Part shown: piece by piece, positions 8,442-16,875 of the stretch
Layout of the letters: each line of letters starts with the position of its first letter
How positions within the stretch are numbered: the stretch's first letter is position 1
NCBI RefSeq assembly: GCF_020523825.1
Contig: NZ_JAJALK010000015.1
Coordinates: forward strand, 96,526 to 160,525
Source of the DNA: Methylobacterium brachiatum
Lineage (GTDB): Bacteria > Pseudomonadota > Alphaproteobacteria > Rhizobiales > Beijerinckiaceae
Direction of reading: 5' to 3'
DNA length: 64,000 nucleotides
The notes under the pieces: generated by a model
What the model saw: the letters and a program-made list of their open reading frames with translations, nothing else
The model's database searches: none
Told to the model about the DNA's origin: nothing
Made by a program: the position numbers and the translations under genes

Positions 8442-9632
8442 ATGAGCATGCAGACCGGTCGCCGCGTCGGCGTCGCGTTCGTTGGCATGGGTGGCGCTGT
8501 CGCCACCACCGCCATCGCCGGCATCGAAATGATCAAATCCGGATCGAACCGGCTCGACGGACTGCCGCTCGCCGGCCTCTCCGTGGCGGGCATGGCCGAC
8601 TACAAGGACCTCGTGTTCGGCGGCTGGGATCTGAACGGCGACGACCTCGCCTCGGCCGCGGCCGGCCACGGCGTGCTGTCGAAGGACGACATCGAGGACG
8701 GCGCCAAGGCGCTGAAGGGCATCACGCCCTGGCCCGCGGTCGGCAGCGCCAAGTTCTGCAAGAACATCGACGGCAGCAACCGCATCGTCGCCGCCGGGCA
8801 CCGCGAGGCGGTCTCGATCATTGCCAGCGACCTGCGGCGCTTCCAGCAGGAGAGCAACCTCGACGAGGTCGTGGTCGTGAACCTCGCCTCCACCGAGCGC
8901 TGGCCCGACCTATCCGACCCGACCCTGAATTCCTCGGACGCCTTCGAGAAGGGCCTGGATTCCAGCGACGAGTCGATCTCACCCGCGATGCTCTACGCCT
9001 ATGCGGCGATCAAGAGCGGCGTCCCCTACGCCAACTTCACCCCGAGCATCGCCGCCGATGTGCCGGCCCTGCTCGAATTGGCCAAGGAGATGAACGTTCC
9101 GGTGGCCGGCAAGGACGGCAAGACCGGCCAGACCATGATGAAGACGGTGCTGGCCCCCGCCTTCAAGGCCCGCGCCCTCCACGTCGACGGCTGGTTCTCG
9201 ACCAACATCCTCGGCAACCGCGACGGGCTCGCCCTGAACGACCCGAACTCGCTGCAGTCGAAGCTCAACACGAAGGGCACGGTGCTCGACTCGATCCTCG
9301 GCTACCCGGTCGAGGACCACCTCGTGCACATTCACTATTACCGCCCGCGCGGCGACGACAAGGAAGCCTGGGACAACATCGACGTCACCGGCTTCATGGG
9401 CCAGCGCATGCAGATCAAGGTCAACTTCCTCTGCAAGGACTCGATCCTGGCGGCGCCCCTGGTGATCGAGATCGCCCGTGTGCTCGATCTGGCGAAGAAG
9501 CGCGGCGACGGCGGTGTGCAGGAGCAGCTTTCGACCTTCTTCAAGGCTCCGATGGTGAAGAACGGCCACGGGCCGGAGCACGCCTTCGGCAAGCAGGAAG
9601 CGATGCTTCTCGACTGGCTCGGCGTTCACTGA
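8442..9632 (+). CDS. Inositol-3-phosphate synthase family protein
   Basis: The 396-residue product resembles myo-inositol-1(3)-phosphate synthase, which converts glucose 6-phosphate to inositol phosphate with bound NAD. An N-terminal Rossmann segment carries GMGGAVATTAIAG. The central region has the family-like GKDGKTGQTMMKT and NILGNRDG motifs near the active site. It is shorter than eukaryotic enzymes (about 510 residues) but close to archaeal and actinobacterial ones. It is the first gene of a tight operon: its TGA overlaps the ATG of the next gene by one base. In this context it could supply a cyclitol phosphate for the molecule built by the downstream enzymes. A different sugar-phosphate cyclase specificity is possible. 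Confidence 0.88.
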   Translation: MSMQTGRRVGVAFVGMGGAVATTAIAGIEMIKSGSNRLDGLPLAGLSVAGMADYKDLVFGGWDLNGDDLASAAAGHGVLSKDDIEDGAKALKGITPWPAVGSAKFCKNIDGSNRIVAAGHREAVSIIASDLRRFQQESNLDEVVVVNLASTERWPDLSDPTLNSSDAFEKGLDSSDESISPAMLYAYAAIKSGVPYANFTPSIAADVPALLELAKEMNVPVAGKDGKTGQTMMKTVLAPAFKARALHVDGWFSTNILGNRDGLALNDPNSLQSKLNTKGTVLDSILGYPVEDHLVHIHYYRPRGDDKEAWDNIDVTGFMGQRMQIKVNFLCKDSILAAPLVIEIARVLDLAKKRGDGGVQEQLSTFFKAPMVKNGHGPEHAFGKQEAMLLDWLGVH

Positions 9633-10537
9633 TGTCCGACGCGGCGGCGCCGGCCGCTCTGCGCGAACTCTTCGTCGAGATGAACGATCTCAAGCGCGTC
9701 CGTTCGGCGGGCCGCGACGGGTCGATCGCAGAACGGCTGTTCGCGCAGGGGTGGGGCCTGCTTACCGGCGGGGCCTCCCCGGAGGACGTCGCCCTCGACA
9801 TCACCGCCACGACGCTGGCCGCGACCCGGCTCTGCGACCTTGACGCCGCCTTCCTGGCGGCGACGGGGCTCTCGGACGCGGCGGCCTCCGCCGTGCTGGT
9901 CGCGGGCTTCGATGCCGTGACCGGCGACCTCGACCCGGACCTTCGGGATCGCCTGCGCGCACGGCTCACGCCGCGCCCGCCGGGCCGGCCCGGACCGGTG
10001 CCGTCCTTCGTGGCGGCCCTGGCGAAGCAGCCCCGGGCGGGCGTCACCTGCCCCGGTCGCGCCCGGATCCTGCTGGAGCCGCCGGAGAACCACGCGGAGC
10101 ATTGCCTGATCGTGGCGGTCTACGGGGTCTGCCTGAGCCCGTTCTATCGGGCGGATCCCGGGACTGTGTTCCTGGCCGCGATGGCCCACCATTTCCACAA
10201 TGCCGCGATGCCCGATGCCGGCTTCACCGGCGAGATGCTGCTTGGCGACCATCTCGGCCCGATCATGGCCGTGACCACCGGCTGGGCGATGTCCGAGCTC
10301 GACGCGCCGTTGCGCGGTCACGTCGAGCGTGCCCGGGCGGTGCTGCCGGACGACGCCACCGCGGAGGGTCGTGCCTTCCACGCGGCAGATTGCGTCGACC
10401 GGGTCCTGCAGATCGCCCAGCATCTGCGCGGCGCCTCGACCACGATGGCGGCGGTGCTCGATGAGTGGGAGCTGGTCCATGCCGGGCCGGTGAAGGGGTT
10501 CCACGACCGTGTCCTGCGCGACATGCGCATCCCTTAG
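9632..10537 (+). CDS. HD-like domain protein with altered metal motif
   Basis: The 301-residue soluble protein has an uncharacterised N-terminal half. Its C-terminal half looks like the HD phosphohydrolase fold: NHAEHCLIVAVYGV, then FLAAMAHHFHN, a later conserved His (GDHLGPIM) and FHAADCVDRVLQ near the end. The canonical His-Asp pair that names the family would fall in the AHHFHN segment and reads His-His here, so metal binding may be altered. Translational coupling to the inositol-phosphate synthase (TGATG junction) suggests the two act together, for example as a phosphatase or binding partner. Family assignment is by motif spacing only. Confidence 0.55.
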   Translation: MSDAAAPAALRELFVEMNDLKRVRSAGRDGSIAERLFAQGWGLLTGGASPEDVALDITATTLAATRLCDLDAAFLAATGLSDAAASAVLVAGFDAVTGDLDPDLRDRLRARLTPRPPGRPGPVPSFVAALAKQPRAGVTCPGRARILLEPPENHAEHCLIVAVYGVCLSPFYRADPGTVFLAAMAHHFHNAAMPDAGFTGEMLLGDHLGPIMAVTTGWAMSELDAPLRGHVERARAVLPDDATAEGRAFHAADCVDRVLQIAQHLRGASTTMAAVLDEWELVHAGPVKGFHDRVLRDMRIP

Positions 10538-10599
10538 GACCAGATTCGCGTTGTCCGTCAGACCCGGTCGCCCATCTGACGGGGCGGTCCCGAGAGCCC

Positions 10600-11781
10600 A
10601 TGATCCCGTTCGAACTCAGATCGCCGCAGACCGGCAACCCGCTGAAGCCCGACGCGCCGCACGCCCTGCGTGACGCCGGCACCGGGGCGCGCTGGCCCGT
10701 CATCGACGGAATCCCGTACCTGCGGGTCGGCCGCGAGGCGCTGGTCGAGCGGGTGCTGGCCCATCTCGACGCGGGCGAGCCCGATGAGGCCCTGGCCGCC
10801 CTGCTGGTCGATCAGGACGATTGGTGGAACGGCCCCCCGGCGGACCCGGCCGAGATCATCCGGCTGATCAAGGACCGCCGCGACGCGACCCTGCGGGATG
10901 CGGTCCACCGCCTCGGCTGGGGCCGCGTCGGCGATTATTTCCTGCATCGCTGGAGCGATCCGACCTTCCTGGCCGGCCTGACCCTGCTCGAAGCCCATTG
11001 GAACGAGCCGCGCTGCGTCTTCGAATTCGCCTGCGGCATCGGCCACTACCTCCGGGAGCTCGAGCGCCGCGGCTGCAAGACTGCCGGGGCCGACGTAGTC
11101 TTCGCGAAGCTCTGGGTCGCCCGCCACTGGGTCGTGGGGCCCAAGCCGCAGCTCGTCTGCTTCGACGCCGGCTCGCCGCATTGGCCGATCCCCGACGCGC
11201 CGGTCGATCTGGTGGTGTGCAACGACGCCTTCTACTTCCTCGACGACAAGACGGCCCTGCTCGAGAACCTGCGCCAGAATGCCGGCGACGATGGCTGGCT
11301 CGCCCTGAGCCACATCCACAATCGCGAGTGCCCCGGTTTCTCGGCCGGCCGGGCCGTCACCGCCGAGGACATCGCCGAGCTTTTTCCCGACGCCCTCGTG
11401 TACGACGACGCCGAGCTGACCCGCGCCCTGGTCGAGGCCCGGGCGCCTGTCCCCCAGGAGCCGGCCGCCTTGAGGACCTGCGAGGCGTTCTCGGTGGTCG
11501 CCGGCCCCGGCATGCGCCCGGCGCCCCGGGCGGTGGTGGATGGCCTGACCCTGCCCAAGGCCGGCACGGTCGTGCGGCTCAACCCGCTCTATCAGCCCGA
11601 CGGCGAGGGGTACGCGATCCGCTGGCCCTCCGAGCGCTACCGGGAGGAATACGCCTCCCGCGCGACCTACCCGATGCAGTCGTCGGGTCCCGAACAGCTC
11701 ACCTTCGACGGCCGAATCGACGGTGCCGATACGCAGCGCGTCCGCGCCCGCGAATATGTCGATCTGCCGGAGCGCTGGTGA
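10600..11781 (+). CDS. Class I SAM-dependent methyltransferase
   Basis: The 393-residue protein begins with a Trm112-like stretch (SPQTGNPL, then WPVIDGIPYLR), though without its cysteines. A class I methyltransferase core follows, with SAM motif I VFEFACGIGHYL and later LVVCNDAFYFLD. The substrate cannot be told from sequence. The gene starts 62 bases after the HD-like gene, and its stop overlaps the start of the oxidoreductase (TGATGG, one base). It therefore belongs to the inositol-phosphate synthase operon and probably methylates an intermediate or product of that pathway. Confidence 0.8.
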   Translation: MIPFELRSPQTGNPLKPDAPHALRDAGTGARWPVIDGIPYLRVGREALVERVLAHLDAGEPDEALAALLVDQDDWWNGPPADPAEIIRLIKDRRDATLRDAVHRLGWGRVGDYFLHRWSDPTFLAGLTLLEAHWNEPRCVFEFACGIGHYLRELERRGCKTAGADVVFAKLWVARHWVVGPKPQLVCFDAGSPHWPIPDAPVDLVVCNDAFYFLDDKTALLENLRQNAGDDGWLALSHIHNRECPGFSAGRAVTAEDIAELFPDALVYDDAELTRALVEARAPVPQEPAALRTCEAFSVVAGPGMRPAPRAVVDGLTLPKAGTVVRLNPLYQPDGEGYAIRWPSERYREEYASRATYPMQSSGPEQLTFDGRIDGADTQRVRAREYVDLPERW

Positions 11782-12776
11782 TGGACGCTGTCGGCTGGGG
11801 CATCGTCGGCTACGGCTGGGTCGCCCGCGATTACATGGCCCCCGGCATCCGGGCCGCCGGGCACCGGCTCGTGGCGGTCAGCGACCCGAACCCGGAGAGC
11901 CGCGCGGCGGCCGAGCGCGAGGGCGCCCGCGCCCATGCCGACCTCGCCGGTCTCCTCGCGGAGCCCGAGGTCGAGGCGGTCTATGTCGCGACCCCGAACC
12001 ACCTCCATCGGGGCGCCGTCGAGGCGCTCGCCGCCGCCGGCAAGGCGATCCTGTGCGAGAAGCCGATGGCGGCGACGCTGTCCGACGCCGAAGCGATCGT
12101 GCGGGCGGTGGAGTCCACGACGATCTTCTACGGCACCGCCTTCGATCAGCGCCACCACCCGGCCCACCGGGCGATCCGCGCGCAGGTCGCGGCCGGACGG
12201 CTCGGCACCGTGACGGCGGTCCGGATCGTCTATGCCTGCTGGCTCGGGCGCGACTGGTCGGAGGCCGGCCAGCCCAATTGGCGGATCGACGCCGCGCAGG
12301 CCGGCGGCGGCGCGCTCATGGATCTCGCCCCCCACGGCCTCGACCTCGTGGATTTCCTGCTCGGCGAGCCGCTCGCCGATATCGCGGCCCTGACGCAGAT
12401 CCGCGCCCAGGATTATGCCGTCGATGACGGCGCCCTGCTGATCGGTCGCACCGCCGGCGGCGCCCTGGCGAGCCTGCACGTTGCCTACAATTGTCCCGAC
12501 GCGCTGCCCCGCCGCCGTTTGGAAGTCGTCGGCACCAAGGGCCAGCTCACCGCCATCGACACGATGGGCCAGACGGCGGGCGGGTCCCTGACCTTCACCG
12601 ACGGCGCGAGCGGACGCGCGGAGCCGCTGGCCTTCGATACCGACAGCTCGCCCTTCACCGAGCAGGTGCGGGCCTTCGGCTCGGCGCTACGCCGGCCCGA
12701 GGAGCGCGCGGCCTATTCGGCCTCCCGAGACCTCCACACGATGCGACTCGTCGCCCGTGCCTACGGGCAGGGGTAG
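11781..12776 (+). CDS. Gfo/Idh/MocA family oxidoreductase
   Basis: The 331-residue NAD(P)-dependent oxidoreductase has an N-terminal Rossmann fold (GIVGYGWVARDY), the family signature CEKPMA near residue 95, and a C-terminal alpha/beta domain with GGGALMDLAPHGLDLVDF. Relatives oxidise or epimerise hydroxyl groups on sugars and cyclitols, including inositol dehydrogenases. Its place directly behind a methyltransferase and an inositol-phosphate synthase makes a cyclitol or sugar substrate likely. The start codon overlaps the previous stop by one base. About 220 bases with a long inverted repeat separate it from the YcaO gene. Confidence 0.88.
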   Translation: MDAVGWGIVGYGWVARDYMAPGIRAAGHRLVAVSDPNPESRAAAEREGARAHADLAGLLAEPEVEAVYVATPNHLHRGAVEALAAAGKAILCEKPMAATLSDAEAIVRAVESTTIFYGTAFDQRHHPAHRAIRAQVAAGRLGTVTAVRIVYACWLGRDWSEAGQPNWRIDAAQAGGGALMDLAPHGLDLVDFLLGEPLADIAALTQIRAQDYAVDDGALLIGRTAGGALASLHVAYNCPDALPRRRLEVVGTKGQLTAIDTMGQTAGGSLTFTDGASGRAEPLAFDTDSSPFTEQVRAFGSALRRPEERAAYSASRDLHTMRLVARAYGQG

Positions 12777-12833
12777 CGGCCCCAAGACAGGATGATCGAC
12801 CGCCGAGCCAAACCCCGGGATCTCCCACCCCGA

Positions 12834-12949
12834 CCCTCATCCTGAGGTGCCCGCGTCAGCGGGCCTCGAAGGAGTCCTCCAGAGACCCCTGCGCTTTCTG
12901 GAAGCCTCCTTCGAGGCCGTCGCTGCGCTTCGGCACCTCAGGATGAGGG
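12834..12949. repeat. Nested intergenic inverted repeat
   Basis: A perfect 18-base outer inverted repeat (12834-12851 with 12932-12949, arm CCCTCATCCTGAGGTGCC) encloses a perfect 13-base inner one (12862-12874 with 12906-12918). The whole 116-base unit can fold into one long hairpin. Elements of this look are common between genes in Rhizobiales genomes. It lies within the apparent operon and could attenuate transcription between the oxidoreductase and YcaO genes. Confidence 0.85.
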
Positions 12950-13000
12950 AGACGGGCGGGATGGGGCGGCAAAGCGGTTCAAGGCAGACGGGAATACGAC

Positions 13001-14602
13001 TTGACCGACACAGCTCCCAGTCACGACCAGGACGACCGCGCCCGCCACGAGCGGATCAAAGCGCCGCGGCCCTATCGGTTCGGCGCCAAGCGCCGGATCG
13101 AGGGCCTGCCGGAGGCGCTGCCCGATCCGGTGCGCGCCTATCTCGACGTGCTGCCGGAGGGGCGCATCGTCGGATTCCCGCTGGCGCCGCTGGACCGGAC
13201 CGGCGTGCCGGTCTGGTTCGTCGCTCTGTTCCTCGATGATCCGTTCTTCGTGGGCGCGATGCCGTCGGGCATCGGCTACGGCGCCACCGACGAGGAGGCG
13301 CTGATCGGCGCCGTGGCGGAGATCGCCGAGAACCTGATGCCCTCGCTCGCGGTCCTGCCGCGGGCCAAGGAGCGCGCGAGCTACGCCGACCTCGTGCGGG
13401 TCTATGGGCCGAAATCGGTCGCCGACCCGCTCACCCTGTGCCTGCCGGCGGGCTCCTCGGTCGGGCGGGACACGGTGCTCGAATGGACGCCGGCGGTCCG
13501 GCACGGGACCGGCGAGATCGTGCTGATGCCGCTCGATGTCGCCGCCACCGATTATTTCGAATTGTCGGAGGGCTACCGGCCCTTCACCAACCTGATCACC
13601 AACGGCCTCGGCGCCGGGCCGGACGTGCCCTTCGCGCTGGGCCACGGCGTGCTCGAACTGCTCCAGCGCGACGGCAACGGCCTGCTGTTCCGGGCCCTCG
13701 ACCAGGGCGTCATGCTCGATCTCGACGGGATCGGCCCGGAGAACGCCGCGATGCTGGCGCGGTTGAAGGAGTTGGGCATCCGCGCCCTGCCGAAATTCGC
13801 CACCGATCAATTCGGCCTGACCAATCTCTACGTCGTCGGCTACGACGAGGATCCCGCCCGGGCGCCGGCGCCGATCGCCCTCTCGGCCTGCGGCGAGGCC
13901 TGCGATCCGGACCGCGAGCGGGCCCTGCGCAAGGCGCTGCTCGAATTCCAGGCCGCCCGGGTGCGCAAGACCTTCGGGCACGGTCCGCTCGACCTCGCCG
14001 CCACGGTGACGCCGCCCGGCTACGTCGATGCCTTCATCCAGAAGGCGCTTCCCAGCCTCGACCTGGAGGAGAGCCGCGCCCTGCAGGCGATGCTCGCCTG
14101 GATCGAGCTGCCGGCCGCCGATCTCCGGAGCGTGCTCGCCGATACCGTGTACAGCGAGCGCAGCACCAAGCGGTTCTCGGACCTGCCGTCCACCGAGGCG
14201 GCCGACGGGCATGCCCGGGGTAAGATCGCCTGCGACCGGCTCACCGAGGCCGGGTTCGACCTGCTCTACGTCGATTGCTCGCCGCTCGGCGGCAGCGTCG
14301 GCGTGGTCAAGGCGATCGTGCCCGGGCTCGAGGTCGAGACCATGAGCTACTACCGGATCGGCGAGCGCAACACGCGCAAGCTCCTCGACCGCGACCACCC
14401 GCTGATCCGCTTCGGCACCGAGAGCGAGACCCTGCGGCCGGTGCGCCTCACCCCGGAGGCCCTGGAGCGGTTCGGCGGCCAGCCGCTGTTCGACACGGCG
14501 CTCGCCGAGCAGATCGTCGGCCGGCACTATCCGCTCTATCGCGAGCCCGAATCGCATCACGCGCCGTTCCGGCTCGCGCAGAAGCAGGGGAGGGCGGCGT
14601 GA
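13001..14602 (+). CDS. YcaO-domain protein
   Basis: The 533-residue protein carries a full YcaO domain, the ATP-using fold that phosphorylates amide backbones in azoline and thioamide formation. The three nucleotide/Mg regions are recognisable: GATDEEALIGAVAEIAEN, GHGVLELLQRD and ALLEFQAAR, followed by the conserved IVPGLEVETMSYYRIGERN. The C-terminus lacks the PxPxP tail of azoline-forming cyclodehydratases. I see no cyclodehydratase partner or precursor peptide nearby, so a classical peptide product is unlikely. The start is a TTG at 13001, the best available because the basic leader begins there. The stop overlaps the start of the next gene (GTGA). Function in this operon is unknown. Confidence 0.85.
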   Translation: MTDTAPSHDQDDRARHERIKAPRPYRFGAKRRIEGLPEALPDPVRAYLDVLPEGRIVGFPLAPLDRTGVPVWFVALFLDDPFFVGAMPSGIGYGATDEEALIGAVAEIAENLMPSLAVLPRAKERASYADLVRVYGPKSVADPLTLCLPAGSSVGRDTVLEWTPAVRHGTGEIVLMPLDVAATDYFELSEGYRPFTNLITNGLGAGPDVPFALGHGVLELLQRDGNGLLFRALDQGVMLDLDGIGPENAAMLARLKELGIRALPKFATDQFGLTNLYVVGYDEDPARAPAPIALSACGEACDPDRERALRKALLEFQAARVRKTFGHGPLDLAATVTPPGYVDAFIQKALPSLDLEESRALQAMLAWIELPAADLRSVLADTVYSERSTKRFSDLPSTEAADGHARGKIACDRLTEAGFDLLYVDCSPLGGSVGVVKAIVPGLEVETMSYYRIGERNTRKLLDRDHPLIRFGTESETLRPVRLTPEALERFGGQPLFDTALAEQIVGRHYPLYREPESHHAPFRLAQKQGRAA

Positions 14603-15471
14603 CCCTCCGTTTCGCCTACAACACCAACGGCGCGGCCAACCACCGCCTCGACGACGCCCTCCATCTGATCAAGGCGGCGGGCTATGACGGCGTCGCTCTG
14701 ACCCTCGACATCCACCATCTCGACCCCTTCGCCGAGACCTGGGCGGCGGAGGCCGGCCGGGTGGCGAGCCTGCTGGAGAAGCTGGAACTCGGTTGCGTCA
14801 TCGAGACCGGCGCCCGCTTCCTGCTCGATCCCACCGCCAAGCATGAGCCGACCCTGGTGACCGCCGATGCGGCGGGCCGGGCCCGCCGGGTCGGCTTCCT
14901 CAAGCGCGCGGTCGAGATCGGCGCGATGCTGTCGGCCGAGGCCGTGTCGTTCTGGGCCGGCGTGCCGAAGCCCGGTGTCGACCATGGCGAAGCGCGCCGC
15001 TGGCTGACCGAGGGGCTACACGAGGTCGCGGCCTTCGCCAGCCAGGCCGGAATCGTGCCCTGCCTGGAGCCCGAGCCCGGCATGCTGATCGAGACCCTGG
15101 ACGATTTCGTTGCGCTGGATGTGCCGGGCCTCAAGCTCGCCCTCGATACCGGCCACTGCCTCGTCACCGGCGAGCGCGACCCGGCCGAGGCCGTGCGCGA
15201 GTTCGCCGATCGGATCGGCACGGTGGCGATCGAGGATATGAAGCGCGGCAGCCATATCCACCTGCCCTTCGGCGAGGGCGACATGGATGTGCCGGGCGTT
15301 CTCGCGGCGTTGGAAGAGGTCGGCTTCGGCAAGCTGGTCTGCGTCGAGCTGTCCCGCGAGAGCCACCGGGCCGACGTGATGATCCCGCAAGCCCTCGAAT
15401 ATCTGCGCGGCTGCCGCCGCCCCGGCCCGGAACTCGCCGGCGAGCAGGAGACGCGGCGGCAATGGCAGTGA
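14599..15471 (+). CDS. Xylose isomerase-like TIM barrel protein
   Basis: The 290-residue product fits the sugar phosphate isomerase/epimerase (AP endonuclease family 2) TIM barrel. It starts with LRFAYNTNGAANHRLDDALHLIKAAGYDGVAL, has metal-ligand-like LEPEPGMLIET and LALDTGHC segments, and ends with KLVCVELSRESH. Such proteins isomerise or epimerise sugars and polyols, including inosose derivatives. It starts at a GTG that overlaps the YcaO stop by four bases, so the two are translationally coupled. Together with the upstream oxidoreductase and inositol-phosphate synthase it points to cyclitol or sugar remodelling. Confidence 0.85.
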   Translation: MTLRFAYNTNGAANHRLDDALHLIKAAGYDGVALTLDIHHLDPFAETWAAEAGRVASLLEKLELGCVIETGARFLLDPTAKHEPTLVTADAAGRARRVGFLKRAVEIGAMLSAEAVSFWAGVPKPGVDHGEARRWLTEGLHEVAAFASQAGIVPCLEPEPGMLIETLDDFVALDVPGLKLALDTGHCLVTGERDPAEAVREFADRIGTVAIEDMKRGSHIHLPFGEGDMDVPGVLAALEEVGFGKLVCVELSRESHRADVMIPQALEYLRGCRRPGPELAGEQETRRQWQ

Positions 15472-15490
15472 TGGGACGCGCGCACCTCTC

Positions 15491-15592
15491 CTCCCCCTTG
15501 CGGGGAGAAGCCGGAGGTGGGGGTGGTGCACAATCGAGCGCCCCGGTGCCGTCTGCGCCACCCCCACCCCTACCCCGCCCCGCAAGGGGGAG
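15491..15592. repeat. Intergenic inverted repeat ahead of the glycosyltransferase gene
   Basis: Outer 15-base perfect arms (15491-15505 and 15578-15592) enclose a second inverted pair of 11 bases (15516-15526 and 15558-15568). The arms are C/G runs around a CTTGC core and resemble the element at 58997-59100. It fills most of the space between the TIM-barrel gene and the GT4 gene. Confidence 0.8.
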
Positions 15593-15619
15593 GGGATCCT
15601 GGCCGTCCGGTGCTGCCCG

Positions 15620-16858
15620 ATGAGAATCCTGTTCCTCAGCCGCCGCTACTTCCCGGCGATTTCGGGCATGAGCGTCTATGCGCAGAACCTGCTGCGCGAG
15701 CTGGTCGGGGCCGGCCATGACGTGACGATGATCTCGCAGTACCGGGGCGATGCCTTCGGTACCCGCGTCTATGGCGGTGGGCCGCCGCCGCCGGTGCCGG
15801 GCGTCCGGGTGATCGGCCTGGAGCAGCTCGGCGAGCAGAGTTCGGGCGATTTCGAGCGCGACATCGCCACCATGGTCGATGCGATCTGCCGGGAGCACGC
15901 CGACAAGCCGTTCGACGTCCTGCACGCGCAATACGGCTATCCGACGGGCTGGGCGGTCCTGCTCGCCGCGAGGAAACTCGGGGTGCCGAGCGTGGTCTCG
16001 ATCCAGGGCGGCGACGGCCACTGGGTCGGATCCTGCTGCGAGACCCACCGGGTCGCCATGTGCGAGGTGCTGGCCCACGCCAACGCGCTGCTGATCGGCG
16101 GCGCCTCGTTCGTGGATGAGGTCTGCGAGCGGCTGGGCTCGGATCCCGCCCGCTTCACCATCGTGCCCGGCGCGGTCGACACCGAACGGTTCGCGCAAGG
16201 CACGCCCGACGGGCTGCCGACGCCGCATATCGGACCGGTGCGGCTGTTCTATCACGGCCGGGTCGACCGCCGGAAAGGCGTGCTCGACTTCATCGCCGCC
16301 CTGGCGATCCTGCGCGAGCAGGGCACGCCCTTTGCGGCCACGATCTCGGGGATCGGGCCGGACGTGGAGCCCGCCCAGGCGATGGCCGCCGACCTCGCCT
16401 TCTCCCCGCGGGAGATCGCCTTCACCGGCTATGCCGAGTACGGCCAGGTGCCGGACCTCTATCGCCGGGCCGACGTGTTCGTCTCGCCGACCTACGCGGA
16501 AGGCTTCTCCAACACGATCCTGGAAGCCATGGCGGCCGGTCTCGCGGTGGTCTCCTGCCACGCGGTCGGCGTCTCGGATTGCCTGCGCGACGGCGAGAAC
16601 GGCCTGCTGGTGAATCCGGGCGACATCCCGGCGCTGGCTGGCGCGCTCACCCGCATCGTCACGGACACGGCGCTGCGCCGCGGCCTGGCGGAGTCGGGGC
16701 TCGAGGAATGCCGGCGGGTCTATTCCTGGAGCGCCGTCGGCCGGCAGATCATGGGCGTCTACGAGCGCGTGCGCCACGAGCGCCCGGCCACGGATTTCTC
16801 CGTCGACCTGCCCGAGGACCCGACCTGCCGGTTCCGCGCCGAACCGCATCTCCTCTGA
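15620..16858 (+). CDS. GT4 family glycosyltransferase
   Basis: The 412-residue retaining glycosyltransferase has the two-domain GT-B fold. The N-terminal acceptor domain starts MRILFLSRRYFPAISGM. The C-terminal donor domain carries FYHGRVDRRKGVLDFI and the nucleotide-sugar motif PTYAEGFSNTILEAMAAG (E-x7-E). MshA (inositol phosphate acceptor, mycothiol pathway) and BshA (bacillithiol) belong to this same family. Here a PIG-L deacetylase gene follows directly, as it does functionally in those pathways. The acceptor in this organism is not known; an inositol derivative made by the operon is the leading guess. Confidence 0.9.
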   Translation: MRILFLSRRYFPAISGMSVYAQNLLRELVGAGHDVTMISQYRGDAFGTRVYGGGPPPPVPGVRVIGLEQLGEQSSGDFERDIATMVDAICREHADKPFDVLHAQYGYPTGWAVLLAARKLGVPSVVSIQGGDGHWVGSCCETHRVAMCEVLAHANALLIGGASFVDEVCERLGSDPARFTIVPGAVDTERFAQGTPDGLPTPHIGPVRLFYHGRVDRRKGVLDFIAALAILREQGTPFAATISGIGPDVEPAQAMAADLAFSPREIAFTGYAEYGQVPDLYRRADVFVSPTYAEGFSNTILEAMAAGLAVVSCHAVGVSDCLRDGENGLLVNPGDIPALAGALTRIVTDTALRRGLAESGLEECRRVYSWSAVGRQIMGVYERVRHERPATDFSVDLPEDPTCRFRAEPHLL

Positions 16859-16875
16859 CCGAGAAGCCGCGCCGC

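Noticed and set aside
12777..13000. Precursor peptide gene for the YcaO protein
   Set aside because: The gap is filled by a nested inverted repeat; no short ORF with a leader-core layout is visible.
12834..15592. CRISPR array
   Set aside because: The repeats are inverted pairs, not regularly spaced direct repeats, and no cas genes are present.
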